Assembly (NCBI RefSeq): GCF_900156745.1
Contig: NZ_LT707065.1
Location: 4,960,001-5,024,000 of the forward strand
DNA length: 64,000 bases
Direction: 5' to 3'
Origin: Achromobacter sp. MFA1 R4
Lineage (GTDB): Bacteria; Pseudomonadota; Gammaproteobacteria; Burkholderiales; Burkholderiaceae_B
The notes under the pieces are model-generated. The model did no database searches and had not been told where the DNA came from. It saw only the letters and a list, made by a program, of their open reading frames with translations. The stretch's first letter is position 1; each line of letters starts with the position of its first letter. Both the position numbers and the translations under genes were made by a program. Below, one piece after another: positions 40,776 to 49,652 of the stretch.

Positions 40776-42878
40776 ATGGTTCTTATGACGACTGCCAATT
40801 CCATGTCCACGTCTTTCGCCGACGCGCTGCTGTCTCCCCGTGCGGTCGCCCTGGTGGGCGCCTCGGGCGACGCGCGCAAGAACACCGCGCGCCCGCTGCG
40901 CTTCATGCGCAAGCACGGCTATGCCGGGTCCATCTATCCCGTCAACGCGGGCCGCGCCGAGATCCTGGGCGAGCGCGCCTATCCGTCGCTGGCCGAGCTG
41001 CCCGGGCCGGTGGATCACGTCTTCATCATGATTCCCGGCGACGGCGTGGCCGCCTTGCTGCCCGACTGCGCGCGGGCCGGCGCGCGCGTGGTGACGGTCT
41101 ATTCCGACGGCTTCGGCGAGTCCGGACCGCAAGGGCAGGCCCGGCAGGCCGAGCTGGTGCGGCAGGCGCGCGCGCTGGGCCTGCGCCTGCTCGGGCCGAA
41201 CAGCATCGGCCTGGCCGACCTGCACGGCGGCGGCATCCTGTCCGTGAACGCCGCCTTCGAGGCCGATACCCTGCTGGCCGGCGGCATCAGCCTCGTGTCG
41301 CAAAGTGGCTCCATGATGGGGTCGCTGCTGTCCCGCGCCGCCGCGCGCGGCTTCGGCTTCGCCAAGTCGGTCTCGGTCGGCAATGAAAGCGACATCACGG
41401 TCGGCGAAGTGGTGGACGCGCTGGTGGACGACGCCCGGACCGAGGTGATCCTGCTTTTCCTGGAAACGCTGCGCGCCGCGCCCACGCTGGCGCGCGCGCT
41501 TGCCCGGGCGAGCGCGGCGGGCAAGCCGGTCGTGGCCTACAAGCTTGGCCGCTCCGAGCAGGGCGACGCGCTGGCGCAGTCCCATACCGGCGCCATGGCG
41601 GGCAACGACGTGGCGGTGGATGCCTTCCTGAAGGCCCATGGCGTCATGCGGGTCCAGCACTTGGAGACCCTGTTCGAGATCGCGCCGCTGGCCGCCCGTT
41701 ATGCGCGCCCCGCGGGCCGGGCGCGGGAGGGGAATGCGCCGCGCGTGGCGGTCATTACGACGACGGGCGGAGGCGCCGCGACGGTGGTCGACAACCTGGG
41801 CCTGCGCGGCCTGGCGGCGGTTGCACCGCCGGCCGCGTTCGTGCGGGAGATCGCGCAGCGCGGCCTGAAAATACGCGAAACGCCGGTCATCGACCTCACC
41901 TTGGCCGCGTCCAGCGAGCAGTACCGGATGCTGCTCGAAGCGCTGCTGCGCGCCGATTGGTGCGATGCGGTCCTGAGCGTGGTCGGGTCGTCCGCGCAGT
42001 TTCATCCTGCGCTGGCCGTCCAGCCCTTGCTCCAGGCCGACAAGCCCGCCGCCAAGCCGCTGGCGGTGTTCCTGGCGCCCGAAGCGCCGGCCTCGCTGGC
42101 GTTGCTGCAGGCAGGCGGCATCGCGGCGTTTCGCACGCCCGAAGCCTGCGCCGATGCGCTGGCCGTGTTCTTCGCGCCGCAAGGCCGGCCGCCCGGGCAG
42201 GGTGCGCCGCAGCCGTGGCCGGACGGCCTGCCGCGCAGCGGCATGCTCAGCGAGTTCGAGGCCGCGCAGGTGTTCGCGGACCTGGGGGTGCCGGTGACGC
42301 AAGGCGAGCTGCTCGCGCCGGACCGGCTGGATCACCGCGTCCCGTACCCGCTCGTGGCCAAGATCTGCTCGCGCGACCTGGCGCACAAGACCGAGCTGGG
42401 CGCGGTGCGCATCGGCATCCGCGACGCCCAGGCGCTGGAAGCGGCCGCGCGCGAACTGCGCGAGGCGGTGCGGCTGCGCGCGCCGGATGCCCGGGTCGAC
42501 GGCATCCTGGTGCAGCCCATGGAAGACCGCCTGATCGAACTGATCCTGGGCTACCGCCACGACCCGCTGGTGGGTCCGACCGTGCTGTTGGGCGCGGGCG
42601 GCATCGCCGCCGAGCTGGCGCCGGATTTCGCGGTGCGTCTGGCGCCCGTGGATGTCGACGAGGCCTGGCGCATGATTTTCGAGGTCCGCCAGACCCGTCT
42701 GGTCCGCGGCTTTCGGGGCCTGCCCGAAGGCGATTGCCAGGCGCTGGCGCGCGCCATTGCCGCTTTCTCGCGCCTGGCGCTGTGCGACGGCGTGCGCGTC
42801 GAAGAGGCCGAGATCAACCCTTTGTTCGTCCGCGCCGATGGCGTGGTCGCCGTCGATGCCCTGGTCCGCCTGGCCTGA
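40776..42878 (+). CDS. ADP-forming acyl-CoA synthetase (acetate-CoA ligase family)
   Basis: About 700 residues, a fused alpha-beta NDP-forming ligase. Order: CoA-binding domain (residues about 10-130, ALVGASGDARKNTARPL, VYPVN-like SIYPVNAG), succinyl-CoA ligase-like flavodoxin domain (GPNSIGLADL, VSQSGSMMGSLL), phospho-histidine segment QSHTGAMAG (about 270), second flavodoxin domain, and a C-terminal ATP-grasp (SEFEAAQVFADLGVP, LVAKICSRDLAHKTELGAVRIG, AEINPLFV). It activates an acid to its CoA thioester through a phospho-His. The substrate is unknown. ATG codons at 40776, 40785 and 40803 all lack a strong ribosome site, so the start is uncertain. Confidence 0.9.
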   Translation: MVLMTTANSMSTSFADALLSPRAVALVGASGDARKNTARPLRFMRKHGYAGSIYPVNAGRAEILGERAYPSLAELPGPVDHVFIMIPGDGVAALLPDCARAGARVVTVYSDGFGESGPQGQARQAELVRQARALGLRLLGPNSIGLADLHGGGILSVNAAFEADTLLAGGISLVSQSGSMMGSLLSRAAARGFGFAKSVSVGNESDITVGEVVDALVDDARTEVILLFLETLRAAPTLARALARASAAGKPVVAYKLGRSEQGDALAQSHTGAMAGNDVAVDAFLKAHGVMRVQHLETLFEIAPLAARYARPAGRAREGNAPRVAVITTTGGGAATVVDNLGLRGLAAVAPPAAFVREIAQRGLKIRETPVIDLTLAASSEQYRMLLEALLRADWCDAVLSVVGSSAQFHPALAVQPLLQADKPAAKPLAVFLAPEAPASLALLQAGGIAAFRTPEACADALAVFFAPQGRPPGQGAPQPWPDGLPRSGMLSEFEAAQVFADLGVPVTQGELLAPDRLDHRVPYPLVAKICSRDLAHKTELGAVRIGIRDAQALEAAARELREAVRLRAPDARVDGILVQPMEDRLIELILGYRHDPLVGPTVLLGAGGIAAELAPDFAVRLAPVDVDEAWRMIFEVRQTRLVRGFRGLPEGDCQALARAIAAFSRLALCDGVRVEEAEINPLFVRADGVVAVDALVRLA

Positions 42879-42918
42879 CCGGCATCCACTTTCCCACTCT
42901 TCTATCAGGAACCCCAAG

Positions 42919-44070
42919 ATGGACTTCACCCTCACTCCCGAACAGCGCGACTTCCAGACGGCCGTGCGCCGCTTCGCCGACCGTGAACTGCGCGCGGGCG
43001 CCGTGGAGCGCGCGCATTCCGACGACTACCCCTGGGACATCGCGCGCCTGATGGCGGGCCAGGGGCTGCTGGGCATCACGGTGGCGCAGGAGGACGGCGG
43101 CATCGGCGGGTCGCTGATGGACGCCGTCATTGCGATCGAGACCGTCGCCGCCGTCTGCCCGCGCAGCGCGGACGTGGTGCAGGCAGGCAACTTTGGCGCC
43201 ATCCGCGTCCTGGCCGAGTACGGCAGCCCCTTGCAGAAACAGAAGTACCTGACGGGCCTGCTGGCCGGCGAAGGACTCATCTCGGTGGGGATGACCGAGC
43301 CGGACGCGGGCTCGGCGGTCACGGAGCTCAAGACCAGCGCCACGCGCGCGGACGGCGGCTGGCGCATCAACGGCACGAAGATCTTCACGACGCACGGCCC
43401 GCACGCCAGCGTCATCCTGGCCTACGTGCGCTTCGCGCCCGGCACGGCCGGCATCGGGTCGGTGCTGATCGGGACCCGCGACGAAGGCGTCAGGCTCGGC
43501 AAGCGTTCCGCCTTCATGTCGGGGGAAGAATGGGTCGAGATCTTCTTTGACAACGTCTTCGTGCCGGACGACATGGTCGTGCTGGGCGAGGGCGGCTTCA
43601 AGAAGCAGATCGCGGGATTCAACGTCGAGCGCATCGGCAACACCGCGCGCTCGCTGGCCCTGGGCCGTTATGCGTACGAAGAGGCGCGCAACTGGGCCAT
43701 GCAGCGCAAGCAGTTCGGCCGCCTGCTGTGCGAGTTCCAGGGCCTGCAATGGAAGTTCGCCGACATGCGCATCAAGCTCGATGCCGCCCAACTGCTGCTG
43801 TACCGGGCCGCGACCGGCGCGGACACGGGGTTTCCGTCCGCGACGGAGACCGCCATCGCCAAGGCCTATTGCAACCAGGTGGGCTTCGACGTGGCCAACG
43901 ATGCCTTGCAGGTGCTGGGCGGACTGGGCTACAGCCGCGAGTCTCTGGTCGAATACTGCGTGCGCCGCTGCCGCGGCTGGATGATCGCGGGCGGGTCCAT
44001 CGAGATCCTGAAGAACCGCATCGCCGAAGGGATCTTCGAGCGCAGCTTCCCGCAGCGCCCGCCGCGCTGA
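42919..44070 (+). CDS. Acyl-CoA dehydrogenase with relocated catalytic glutamate
   Basis: 383 residues, full length. FAD/CoA segments: ISVGMTEPDAGSAVTELKTSA, the RKQFG in helix G and ALQVLGGLGYSRE. In most members the catalytic Glu lies in a C-terminal YEGT motif; here this reads IAGGSIEI (358-360 GGS), so that Glu is missing. A Glu (Glu237, NVERIGNTA) stands at the place used by isovaleryl-CoA and long-chain dehydrogenases, so the enzyme should be active with the alternative base. It introduces a double bond into the acyl-CoA made by the upstream ligase. Confidence 0.9.
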   Translation: MDFTLTPEQRDFQTAVRRFADRELRAGAVERAHSDDYPWDIARLMAGQGLLGITVAQEDGGIGGSLMDAVIAIETVAAVCPRSADVVQAGNFGAIRVLAEYGSPLQKQKYLTGLLAGEGLISVGMTEPDAGSAVTELKTSATRADGGWRINGTKIFTTHGPHASVILAYVRFAPGTAGIGSVLIGTRDEGVRLGKRSAFMSGEEWVEIFFDNVFVPDDMVVLGEGGFKKQIAGFNVERIGNTARSLALGRYAYEEARNWAMQRKQFGRLLCEFQGLQWKFADMRIKLDAAQLLLYRAATGADTGFPSATETAIAKAYCNQVGFDVANDALQVLGGLGYSRESLVEYCVRRCRGWMIAGGSIEILKNRIAEGIFERSFPQRPPR

Positions 44071-44112
44071 CACCGGGGTGTCGCGGCGCGCTGGCGGCAT
44101 GCCGCCGCCGCG

Positions 44113-45030
44113 CTACCGGCCCGCCGCCGGCGCATACGCGCCCATCAGCTCCACGATCCAGTCGATGAACGCGCGCAGCTTGGCGCTGACGTGGCGGTTG
44201 GGCGGGAACGCCACGTACAAAGGCATCGGGTCCATCCGCCAGTCCTCGAAGACCGGGACCAGCTCGCCCCGCGCAAGGTGGGGTTCGGACATGTAGTCCG
44301 GCAGCCACAGCACGCCCATCCCCGCCAGGCCGGCGGCCAGGTAGGCGTTGCCGTCGTCCACCGCCAGCACGTAACGGCCCTGCACGTTGATGATGTCGTT
44401 GGCGCGCCGCATCGCATAGGGCAGGGCGCGGCCCGTGCGCGCCCACAGAAATCCGACGATCCGGTGGTGCGAATCTTCCAGCTCGCGCGGGTGGGCGGGC
44501 TTGCCCGCCTGCTTCAGGTACGAGGGCGCGGCATAGACGCCCAACCGCAGGTCGCCGACGCGGCGCGCCATCAGCGACTGATCGGTCAGCTCGCCGCCCC
44601 GCACGACGCAATCGACGTTCTCGCCGATCAGGTCGACGATGCGGTCGCTGACGCCCATGTCGAGCTGGATGTCGGGGTAGCGGGCGTGAAAGGCCGGCAG
44701 GGCGGGCACCAGCACCATGCGCGCAAGGGGGCTGGGCACGTCCACGCGCAGCCGGCCGCGCGGCGCTTCCGATGCGCTGGACAGGCTGGTCTCGGCGTCG
44801 TCCATGTCCGCCAGGAGCTTGATCACGCGCTCGTAGTACGCGGCGCCGTCCGCGGTGACGTTGACCTTGCGCGTGGTGCGGTTCAGCAGCCGCACGCGCA
44901 GCCGCGCCTCCAACTGCTGGACGAGCTGCGTCACGCTGGTCTTGCTCATGTGCAGGGTTTCGGCCGCCTTGGTGAAGCTGCCGGTCTCCACCACGCGCGC
45001 AAAGGCGTTCATTGCGTCAAAACGGTCCAT
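44113..45030 (-). CDS. LysR-family transcriptional regulator
   Basis: 305 residues. Winged helix: MDRFDAMNAFARVVETGSFTKAAETLHMSKTSVTQLVQQLE; effector domain with RGRLRVDVPSPLARMVLVPALPAF. The MDRFDAMNAF start and the absence of long linkers fit the CrgA/YafC-like LysR branch. The start at 45030 is the only one that yields a standard LysR N-terminus. It is convergent with the acyl-CoA dehydrogenase gene and divergent from the RidA-like gene. Confidence 0.91.
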   Translation of the reverse strand: MDRFDAMNAFARVVETGSFTKAAETLHMSKTSVTQLVQQLEARLRVRLLNRTTRKVNVTADGAAYYERVIKLLADMDDAETSLSSASEAPRGRLRVDVPSPLARMVLVPALPAFHARYPDIQLDMGVSDRIVDLIGENVDCVVRGGELTDQSLMARRVGDLRLGVYAAPSYLKQAGKPAHPRELEDSHHRIVGFLWARTGRALPYAMRRANDIINVQGRYVLAVDDGNAYLAAGLAGMGVLWLPDYMSEPHLARGELVPVFEDWRMDPMPLYVAFPPNRHVSAKLRAFIDWIVELMGAYAPAAGR

Positions 45031-45198
45031 GGCGGCTCCAGGGGGTTGGGGAATTAAGGGGAATTGGGGGATTGTTTGGATTCTACAAATAGTGTGGGAG
45101 GGGCTCGCCCGTTTATCCGCAAGTCGCGCGCCGGTAGAGTTTCTCCAGGTTCTTCCCATTCACGACGGGCCGCTTCGGCCCACCTCTGGAGCACGCTC

Positions 45199-45603
45199 AT
45201 GAATACCCGCGACGTCGTCTTTCCTCCTCATCGCCATGCGTTGTATGAACGTAACCGTTATTCGCCGGCGGTTCGTTCCAACGGTTTTCTCTTCGTGTCG
45301 GGCCAGGTCGGCAGCCGGGACGATGGCTCGCCCGAGCCCGATCTGCGTCAGCAGGTGCGCCTGGCCTTTCAGAACCTGAACGCCATCCTGGAGGCGGCGG
45401 GCGGCTCGTTCGACGACGTGGTCGACGTGACCGTGTTCATGGTCGATCCGCAATCGCAGTTCGAGGCCATGTGGGAGGTGGTGCCCGAGTTCTGGGGCGA
45501 CGCGCCGTACCCCACGATTACAGCGGTGGGCGTCACCTGGCTTTATGGATTCCAGTTCGAAATCAAGGTCATCGCCAGACTGCCGGATGTCGCCGCAGTA
45601 TGA
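45199..45603 (+). CDS. RidA-family-like protein lacking the catalytic arginine
   Basis: 134 residues with the YjgF/RidA trimer fold: YSPAVRSNGFLFVSGQVGSRDDGSPEPDLRQQVRLAFQNLNAILEAAG and DVVDVTVFMVD. In true RidA the C-terminal stretch has a conserved Arg (PARTTVGV-like) that fixes the imine carboxylate; here the matching stretch reads PTITAVGVTWLYG, so that Arg is absent. It is thus a RidA-like protein of probably different activity. It is divergent from the LysR gene at 45030. Confidence 0.85.
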   Translation: MNTRDVVFPPHRHALYERNRYSPAVRSNGFLFVSGQVGSRDDGSPEPDLRQQVRLAFQNLNAILEAAGGSFDDVVDVTVFMVDPQSQFEAMWEVVPEFWGDAPYPTITAVGVTWLYGFQFEIKVIARLPDVAAV

Positions 45604-45732
45604 CCGCAAACCGTCCGGCGCGGCCGGCATCGGCACTGTACCCCGGCCAGAACCGCCCGTAATATCCCTGCATCGACGATTGCCGCCCGCCGTTCATCGC
45701 GCCGGGCGGCGCTTCATGCAAAGGAGCGGGTC

Positions 45733-46611
45733 ATGGGCATGCCATTCAAGCAAGTGGACGTATTCACCAGCGAACCCTACCGCGGTAACCCCGTGGCCGT
45801 GGTGCTGGACGCGCAAGGCCTGTCGGATGAGCAGATGCGGCGCATCGCCAACTGGACGAACCTGTCGGAGACCACATTCGTGCTGCCGGCGACGCAGCCC
45901 GGCGCCGATTACCGGGTCCGCATTTTCACGCCGCAGGCCGAACTGCCGTTCGCGGGGCATCCCACGCTGGGCACCGCGCACGCGCTGGTTGAAGCCGGCA
46001 TCGTCTCGCCGCGGCAGGGCAGGCTCGTGCAGGAGTGCGAGGCCGGACCGATCGAACTGACCGTCACGGACATCCCGGGCAGCAGTCCGCTCATCGCGTT
46101 CACGCTGCCGGAGCCCGCGTTCACCACGCTGGATGCCGCAGAGATCGACGAAATGGAGTCGATATTGGGGTCGGCGGTGGTGCACGATCCCGCGCCCAAG
46201 CGCGTCGGCGTGGGGCCGGTGTGGACGATTGCGCAATTGCCCAGCGCCCAGGCAGTGCTGACGCTGAGGCCGGATTTTGCGCGCATGGCCGACTTCGACC
46301 GCGGCAACGGGGCCGCGGGCATCGTGGTGTACGGCGCGTACGGCGAGGGCGCGGAAGCGGCCGTCGAGGTGCGGGCGTTCGCGCCCAGCTTGGGCGCAAA
46401 CGAAGACCCCGTGTGCGGCAGCGGCAACGGCGCGGTGGCCGCCTTCATCCGCGATGCGGGGCAGGTGCCGCAGTTCGGAACCGAATATCTCAGCTCGCAG
46501 GGCGCGGCCGTGGGACGGTCGGGACGGCTGAGCATCGCGTTCGACGCGGACGGGGCGATACGCGTGGGCGGGCAATCCGTCACCTGTATCGACGGCCGCA
46601 TCGCTGCCTGA
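45733..46611 (+). CDS. PhzF-family isomerase-like protein
   Basis: 292 residues with the two-lobed PhzF fold. The catalytic Glu is in NLSETTFVLP (about 46), and GHPTLGTAHAL and DPVCGSGNGAVAAF are the N- and C-lobe signature loops. PhzF isomerises dihydrohydroxyanthranilate in phenazine synthesis, but most members are unrelated to phenazines and no other phz gene is present. AAGGAG at 45721-45726 supports the ATG at 45733. Confidence 0.89.
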   Translation: MGMPFKQVDVFTSEPYRGNPVAVVLDAQGLSDEQMRRIANWTNLSETTFVLPATQPGADYRVRIFTPQAELPFAGHPTLGTAHALVEAGIVSPRQGRLVQECEAGPIELTVTDIPGSSPLIAFTLPEPAFTTLDAAEIDEMESILGSAVVHDPAPKRVGVGPVWTIAQLPSAQAVLTLRPDFARMADFDRGNGAAGIVVYGAYGEGAEAAVEVRAFAPSLGANEDPVCGSGNGAVAAFIRDAGQVPQFGTEYLSSQGAAVGRSGRLSIAFDADGAIRVGGQSVTCIDGRIAA

Positions 46612-46723
46612 AGGGGCCGCGCTGGCGGGCGGGGTTCGCGCGGCGCGGGTCGTGGACTATGCTTGAACGTCGCGCATCGCAGCAAGGGTTGAGCGCATCA
46701 CTTTCCTGTCCAGGAGGAGCAAG

Positions 46724-47212
46724 ATGGCCAGCAAAAACACGATATGCCTGTGGTATGACGGTGCCGCGCTGGACGCGGCAAGCTTTTACGCCAAGACGTT
46801 TCCGGACAGCGCCGTGGGCGCGGTCCATCGCGCGCCCGGCGACTATCCCTCGGGCCGGCAGGGCGACGTCCTGATGGTGGAATTCACCGTCATGGGCATT
46901 CCCTGCGTCGGCCTGAACGGCGGCGACGCCTTCACGCACAACGAATCCTTTTCCTTCCAGGTCGCCACCGACGACCAGGCCGAAACCGACCGCCTGTGGA
47001 ATGCCATCGTCTCGAATGGCGGCCAGGAGAGCGAGTGCGGCTGGTGCAAGGACAAATGGGGCGTCTCGTGGCAGATCACGCCCCGCGTGCTGCTCGCGGC
47101 GGTCACCGACCTGGACCAGGCGGCGGCCAAGCGCGCGTTCGAGGCGATGATGACCATGAAGAAAATCGACATCGCCACCATCGAGGCGGCCCGCCAGGGG
47201 CGATCCGCCTAG
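46724..47212 (+). CDS. VOC-superfamily (PhnB-like) protein
   Basis: 162 residues. Two beta-alpha-beta-beta-beta modules are suggested by NTICLWYDGAALDAASFYAKTFPDS, VEFTVMGIPCVGLNGGDAFTHNESFSFQVATDDQAE and ESECGWCKDKWGVSWQITPRVL. This is the pattern of the group once named 3-demethylubiquinone-9 3-methyltransferase, which is misleading; it is a PhnB-like VOC protein of unknown activity. AGGAGGAGC at 46712-46720 is a strong ribosome site. Confidence 0.87.
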   Translation: MASKNTICLWYDGAALDAASFYAKTFPDSAVGAVHRAPGDYPSGRQGDVLMVEFTVMGIPCVGLNGGDAFTHNESFSFQVATDDQAETDRLWNAIVSNGGQESECGWCKDKWGVSWQITPRVLLAAVTDLDQAAAKRAFEAMMTMKKIDIATIEAARQGRSA

Positions 47213-47462
47213 CGGGCAACCGGCACGCGCAGCGGGCGCCCGGCGGACGCGGCGACTTGCCCTGATCGGAGGTTGTCCGTGTTGAGGGGTGGATCAGGCC
47301 CCACGATCGTCCGGAGAAAGCTAATCCGGGGCCGGATGGCGCGGGCCGATGCGCGGCCCGGCAGGGCCATCCCGTGCCCGCGAAAACCGGTGAACGAGCC
47401 AGTTTTCACCGTAAAATCCGGGCGCTGCCGCGATATTTCGGCGCATTCTCCTCATTTCAGAG

Positions 47463-48632
47463 ATGTACGTCGATCTCCTCACTCTTTACCTGCTGGCCGT
47501 CGGGACCCTGCTCGTCAGCGCCGGCCTGATGTTCTGGGAACAGCGGACCAATCCCACGCGCAGCAAGGAATTACGCATCCTGGCATCCGGGTTCGCCACG
47601 CTGGCCGCGGGCTGCGCGGCGGCGCTGTACCGCCACGATCTTCCCGGCGTCACCGGATCGGCCTTGAGCAATCTGGTCATCCTGGGCGGCTACCTGCTGG
47701 TGCTCAACGGCGTCGCCGCCCTGAGCGGACGGCATTACCTGCGCACCTCCGTCGGCATCCTGGCCGGCATGGGCCTGGTCTGGGTCATCGGCGGCGTGCG
47801 CTGGCTGGACGTCATGTGGACGTATGTCAGCTCGGTGCCCATTGCGCTCATCAGCGGCCTGACGGCCTGGGAGGTGTGGCGATGCCAGGCGCTCAAGCCG
47901 CGGCATTCCCGGTACATCGTCGTCGCGGCCGCCGGGGTGCACACGGCCCTCTACGCCGGCAGGGCGTTCATCCTGCCGTGGTTCGCGACCCAGCCCGGCC
48001 AGCAGATCCAGGCGCTGGTCGGCAAGCTGACCATCTACGAAGGCGTGCTGTATTCGGTGGTGTTGCCCATGACGCTGCTCAAGCTGATCCGCGACGAAAC
48101 GCACCGCCAGTTGCTGCTGGAATCCCAGACCGACTACCTGACCCGGCTGGGCAACCGGCGCTGGTTCTTCGAACAGGGCGCGCGCATTCTTGACGGCAAG
48201 AAAGGGCGCGGCGCGGTCGCGGTGCTGGCGTTCGACCTGGACCACTTCAAGTCCGTCAATGACCGCTACGGGCACCAGGCGGGCGACAAAGTGCTCAAGT
48301 CCTTCGCGGATATTGCGCGGGAAGTGCTGGGACACGACACGATGCTTGCGCGCATCGGAGGCGAGGAGTTCGCCGCGCTGCTGTGGGGCGACGACGCCGA
48401 GGGCGCCCACACGCTGGGCAAGGCCATGGCCGAGCGCTTCGCCGTGACCGTCTCGAACCGCATGGACGGCATCGGCATCGCGGCGACGGTCAGCATCGGA
48501 CTGGCGCGCTTCGATGGCGATGCGCCCGACATCGTGGAGGCGCTGGCGCAGGCGGACCGGGCGCTTTACCGCGCCAAATCGCTGGGCGGCAACCGCCTGG
48601 AGCTGGCGCCGCGCGCTGCGGCCACGGCCTGA
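47463..48632 (+). CDS. Membrane-bound diguanylate cyclase (GGDEF)
   Basis: 389 residues. The N-terminal half has about six membrane segments (LLTLYLLAVGTLLVSAGLMF, LVILGGYLLVLNGVAAL, VGILAGMGLVWVIGG and others) without a named sensor domain. The GGDEF domain starts near residue 220 with DYLTRLGNRRWFFE; the active site reads RIGGEEFAAL, with DLDHFKSVNDRYGHQAGD for Mg and guanine binding, so it should make c-di-GMP. The inhibitory I-site RxxD upstream is not conserved (GHDT). Only a weak ribosome site precedes the ATG. Confidence 0.92.
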   Translation: MYVDLLTLYLLAVGTLLVSAGLMFWEQRTNPTRSKELRILASGFATLAAGCAAALYRHDLPGVTGSALSNLVILGGYLLVLNGVAALSGRHYLRTSVGILAGMGLVWVIGGVRWLDVMWTYVSSVPIALISGLTAWEVWRCQALKPRHSRYIVVAAAGVHTALYAGRAFILPWFATQPGQQIQALVGKLTIYEGVLYSVVLPMTLLKLIRDETHRQLLLESQTDYLTRLGNRRWFFEQGARILDGKKGRGAVAVLAFDLDHFKSVNDRYGHQAGDKVLKSFADIAREVLGHDTMLARIGGEEFAALLWGDDAEGAHTLGKAMAERFAVTVSNRMDGIGIAATVSIGLARFDGDAPDIVEALAQADRALYRAKSLGGNRLELAPRAAATA

Positions 48633-48677
48633 GCGGCGGGCAGGACCGCCAGACTGCCCCGCGCCCCGCGCCCCGCG

Positions 48678-49652
48678 CTATCGCGCGACGTACTCCTTGC
48701 GCGCCGCGTCGTACGTATAGGCCACCGCGTCGGCAGCGCCCAGCTTGCGGGTCTTGCCCGGCCCGGAGATCGTCGTCCCGGTGAACTGCACGGTCACCTG
48801 CGGCAGGTCGGCGACGCCATGGGCGCTGAAGACCAGCTCGCCTTCGCTGCGCGTACAGGGCATGACATCGCCGTCCGCGCAGGCGGGGCCGTTGTCTTCG
48901 CCGGCAATCACGTTGCCCGCGTAGGCCCACACCTTGTCCTTGCTCTCGTCCTGCCGCTTCTCGGGCGGCGTGAAGACGAGAAGCGTGTACGCGCTGATGG
49001 TGATGCCGTTTTCGAACGATTCCGTCGGCACCGCCAGCACCAGTTTGCCGGAGGCGGTGCGGAATTCACGCGGCTTGCGCCGGGGGTCGACTTCGGGGGC
49101 TCTTTCCCAGGCGCCGAATTCGCCGATGGTGGGTTCCATGCCGCGAAACTTCCATGGCCGTTCGGATGATGGGTCGTCCCGGATGAAGGTGGCTTCGGAC
49201 AGGTTGACCGGGGTGGTGGGCCCGATGTCGTCCTCGCCCGGCTTGCCGTAGCGTTCGGCGGTTTCCCAGACGAAGCCGGTGTAGTACTGGACGCCTGCCA
49301 GTTCGAACGCGTGGCCGTACCAGTAGGTGGCGAAGCTGCCGTTGGCAACCTCGGCGGCGTCGGCGCCTTTGCTGTCGACCTGGTGGATGGCGGTCAGGAC
49401 GGCCGCGGCGTCGGGCGGCGCGACGTCGGCGCGGGCGTGGGCGGACGTTTGCGGCGCGGCGCTGGCGGATGCGGAATCCGCGGATGCGGCGTCTGCGGGT
49501 CCGACTCCCGCGGGCCGCTTGGCGTCTTGCGCGGCATTGCCCGGCGTCGGACTCATTGCCGCGAACGCTGCCGTGATCGCCGCCACGAGCAATACAGCCG
49601 CCGCATTGCCCGCCCGCAAACCTTTTCCAGATGACTCGCGCGTAGACGCCAT
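48678..49652 (-). CDS. Exported protein of unknown function
   Basis: 324 residues. An N-terminal hydrophobic helix (NAAAVLLVAAITAAFAAM) acts as signal or anchor; an Ala/Ser/Asp-rich low-complexity linker of about 65 residues follows; then a globular part that starts near AAAVLTAIHQVDSKGAD and includes ATYWYGHAFELAGVQYYTGFVWETAERY and FRTASGKLVLAVPTES. Two cysteines (ACADGDVMPC) are close together and may form a disulfide. The C-terminal part has repeated Tyr/Val strands. I do not recognise the family. MASTRE at 49652 is the chosen start; it is preceded by AGAGAAAAAGGAC. Confidence 0.65.
   Translation of the reverse strand: MASTRESSGKGLRAGNAAAVLLVAAITAAFAAMSPTPGNAAQDAKRPAGVGPADAASADSASASAAPQTSAHARADVAPPDAAAVLTAIHQVDSKGADAAEVANGSFATYWYGHAFELAGVQYYTGFVWETAERYGKPGEDDIGPTTPVNLSEATFIRDDPSSERPWKFRGMEPTIGEFGAWERAPEVDPRRKPREFRTASGKLVLAVPTESFENGITISAYTLLVFTPPEKRQDESKDKVWAYAGNVIAGEDNGPACADGDVMPCTRSEGELVFSAHGVADLPQVTVQFTGTTISGPGKTRKLGAADAVAYTYDAARKEYVAR

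Noticed and set aside
45733-46611. Phenazine biosynthesis role for the PhzF-like gene
   Set aside because: No other phz genes in the window; most PhzF-family proteins are unrelated to phenazines.
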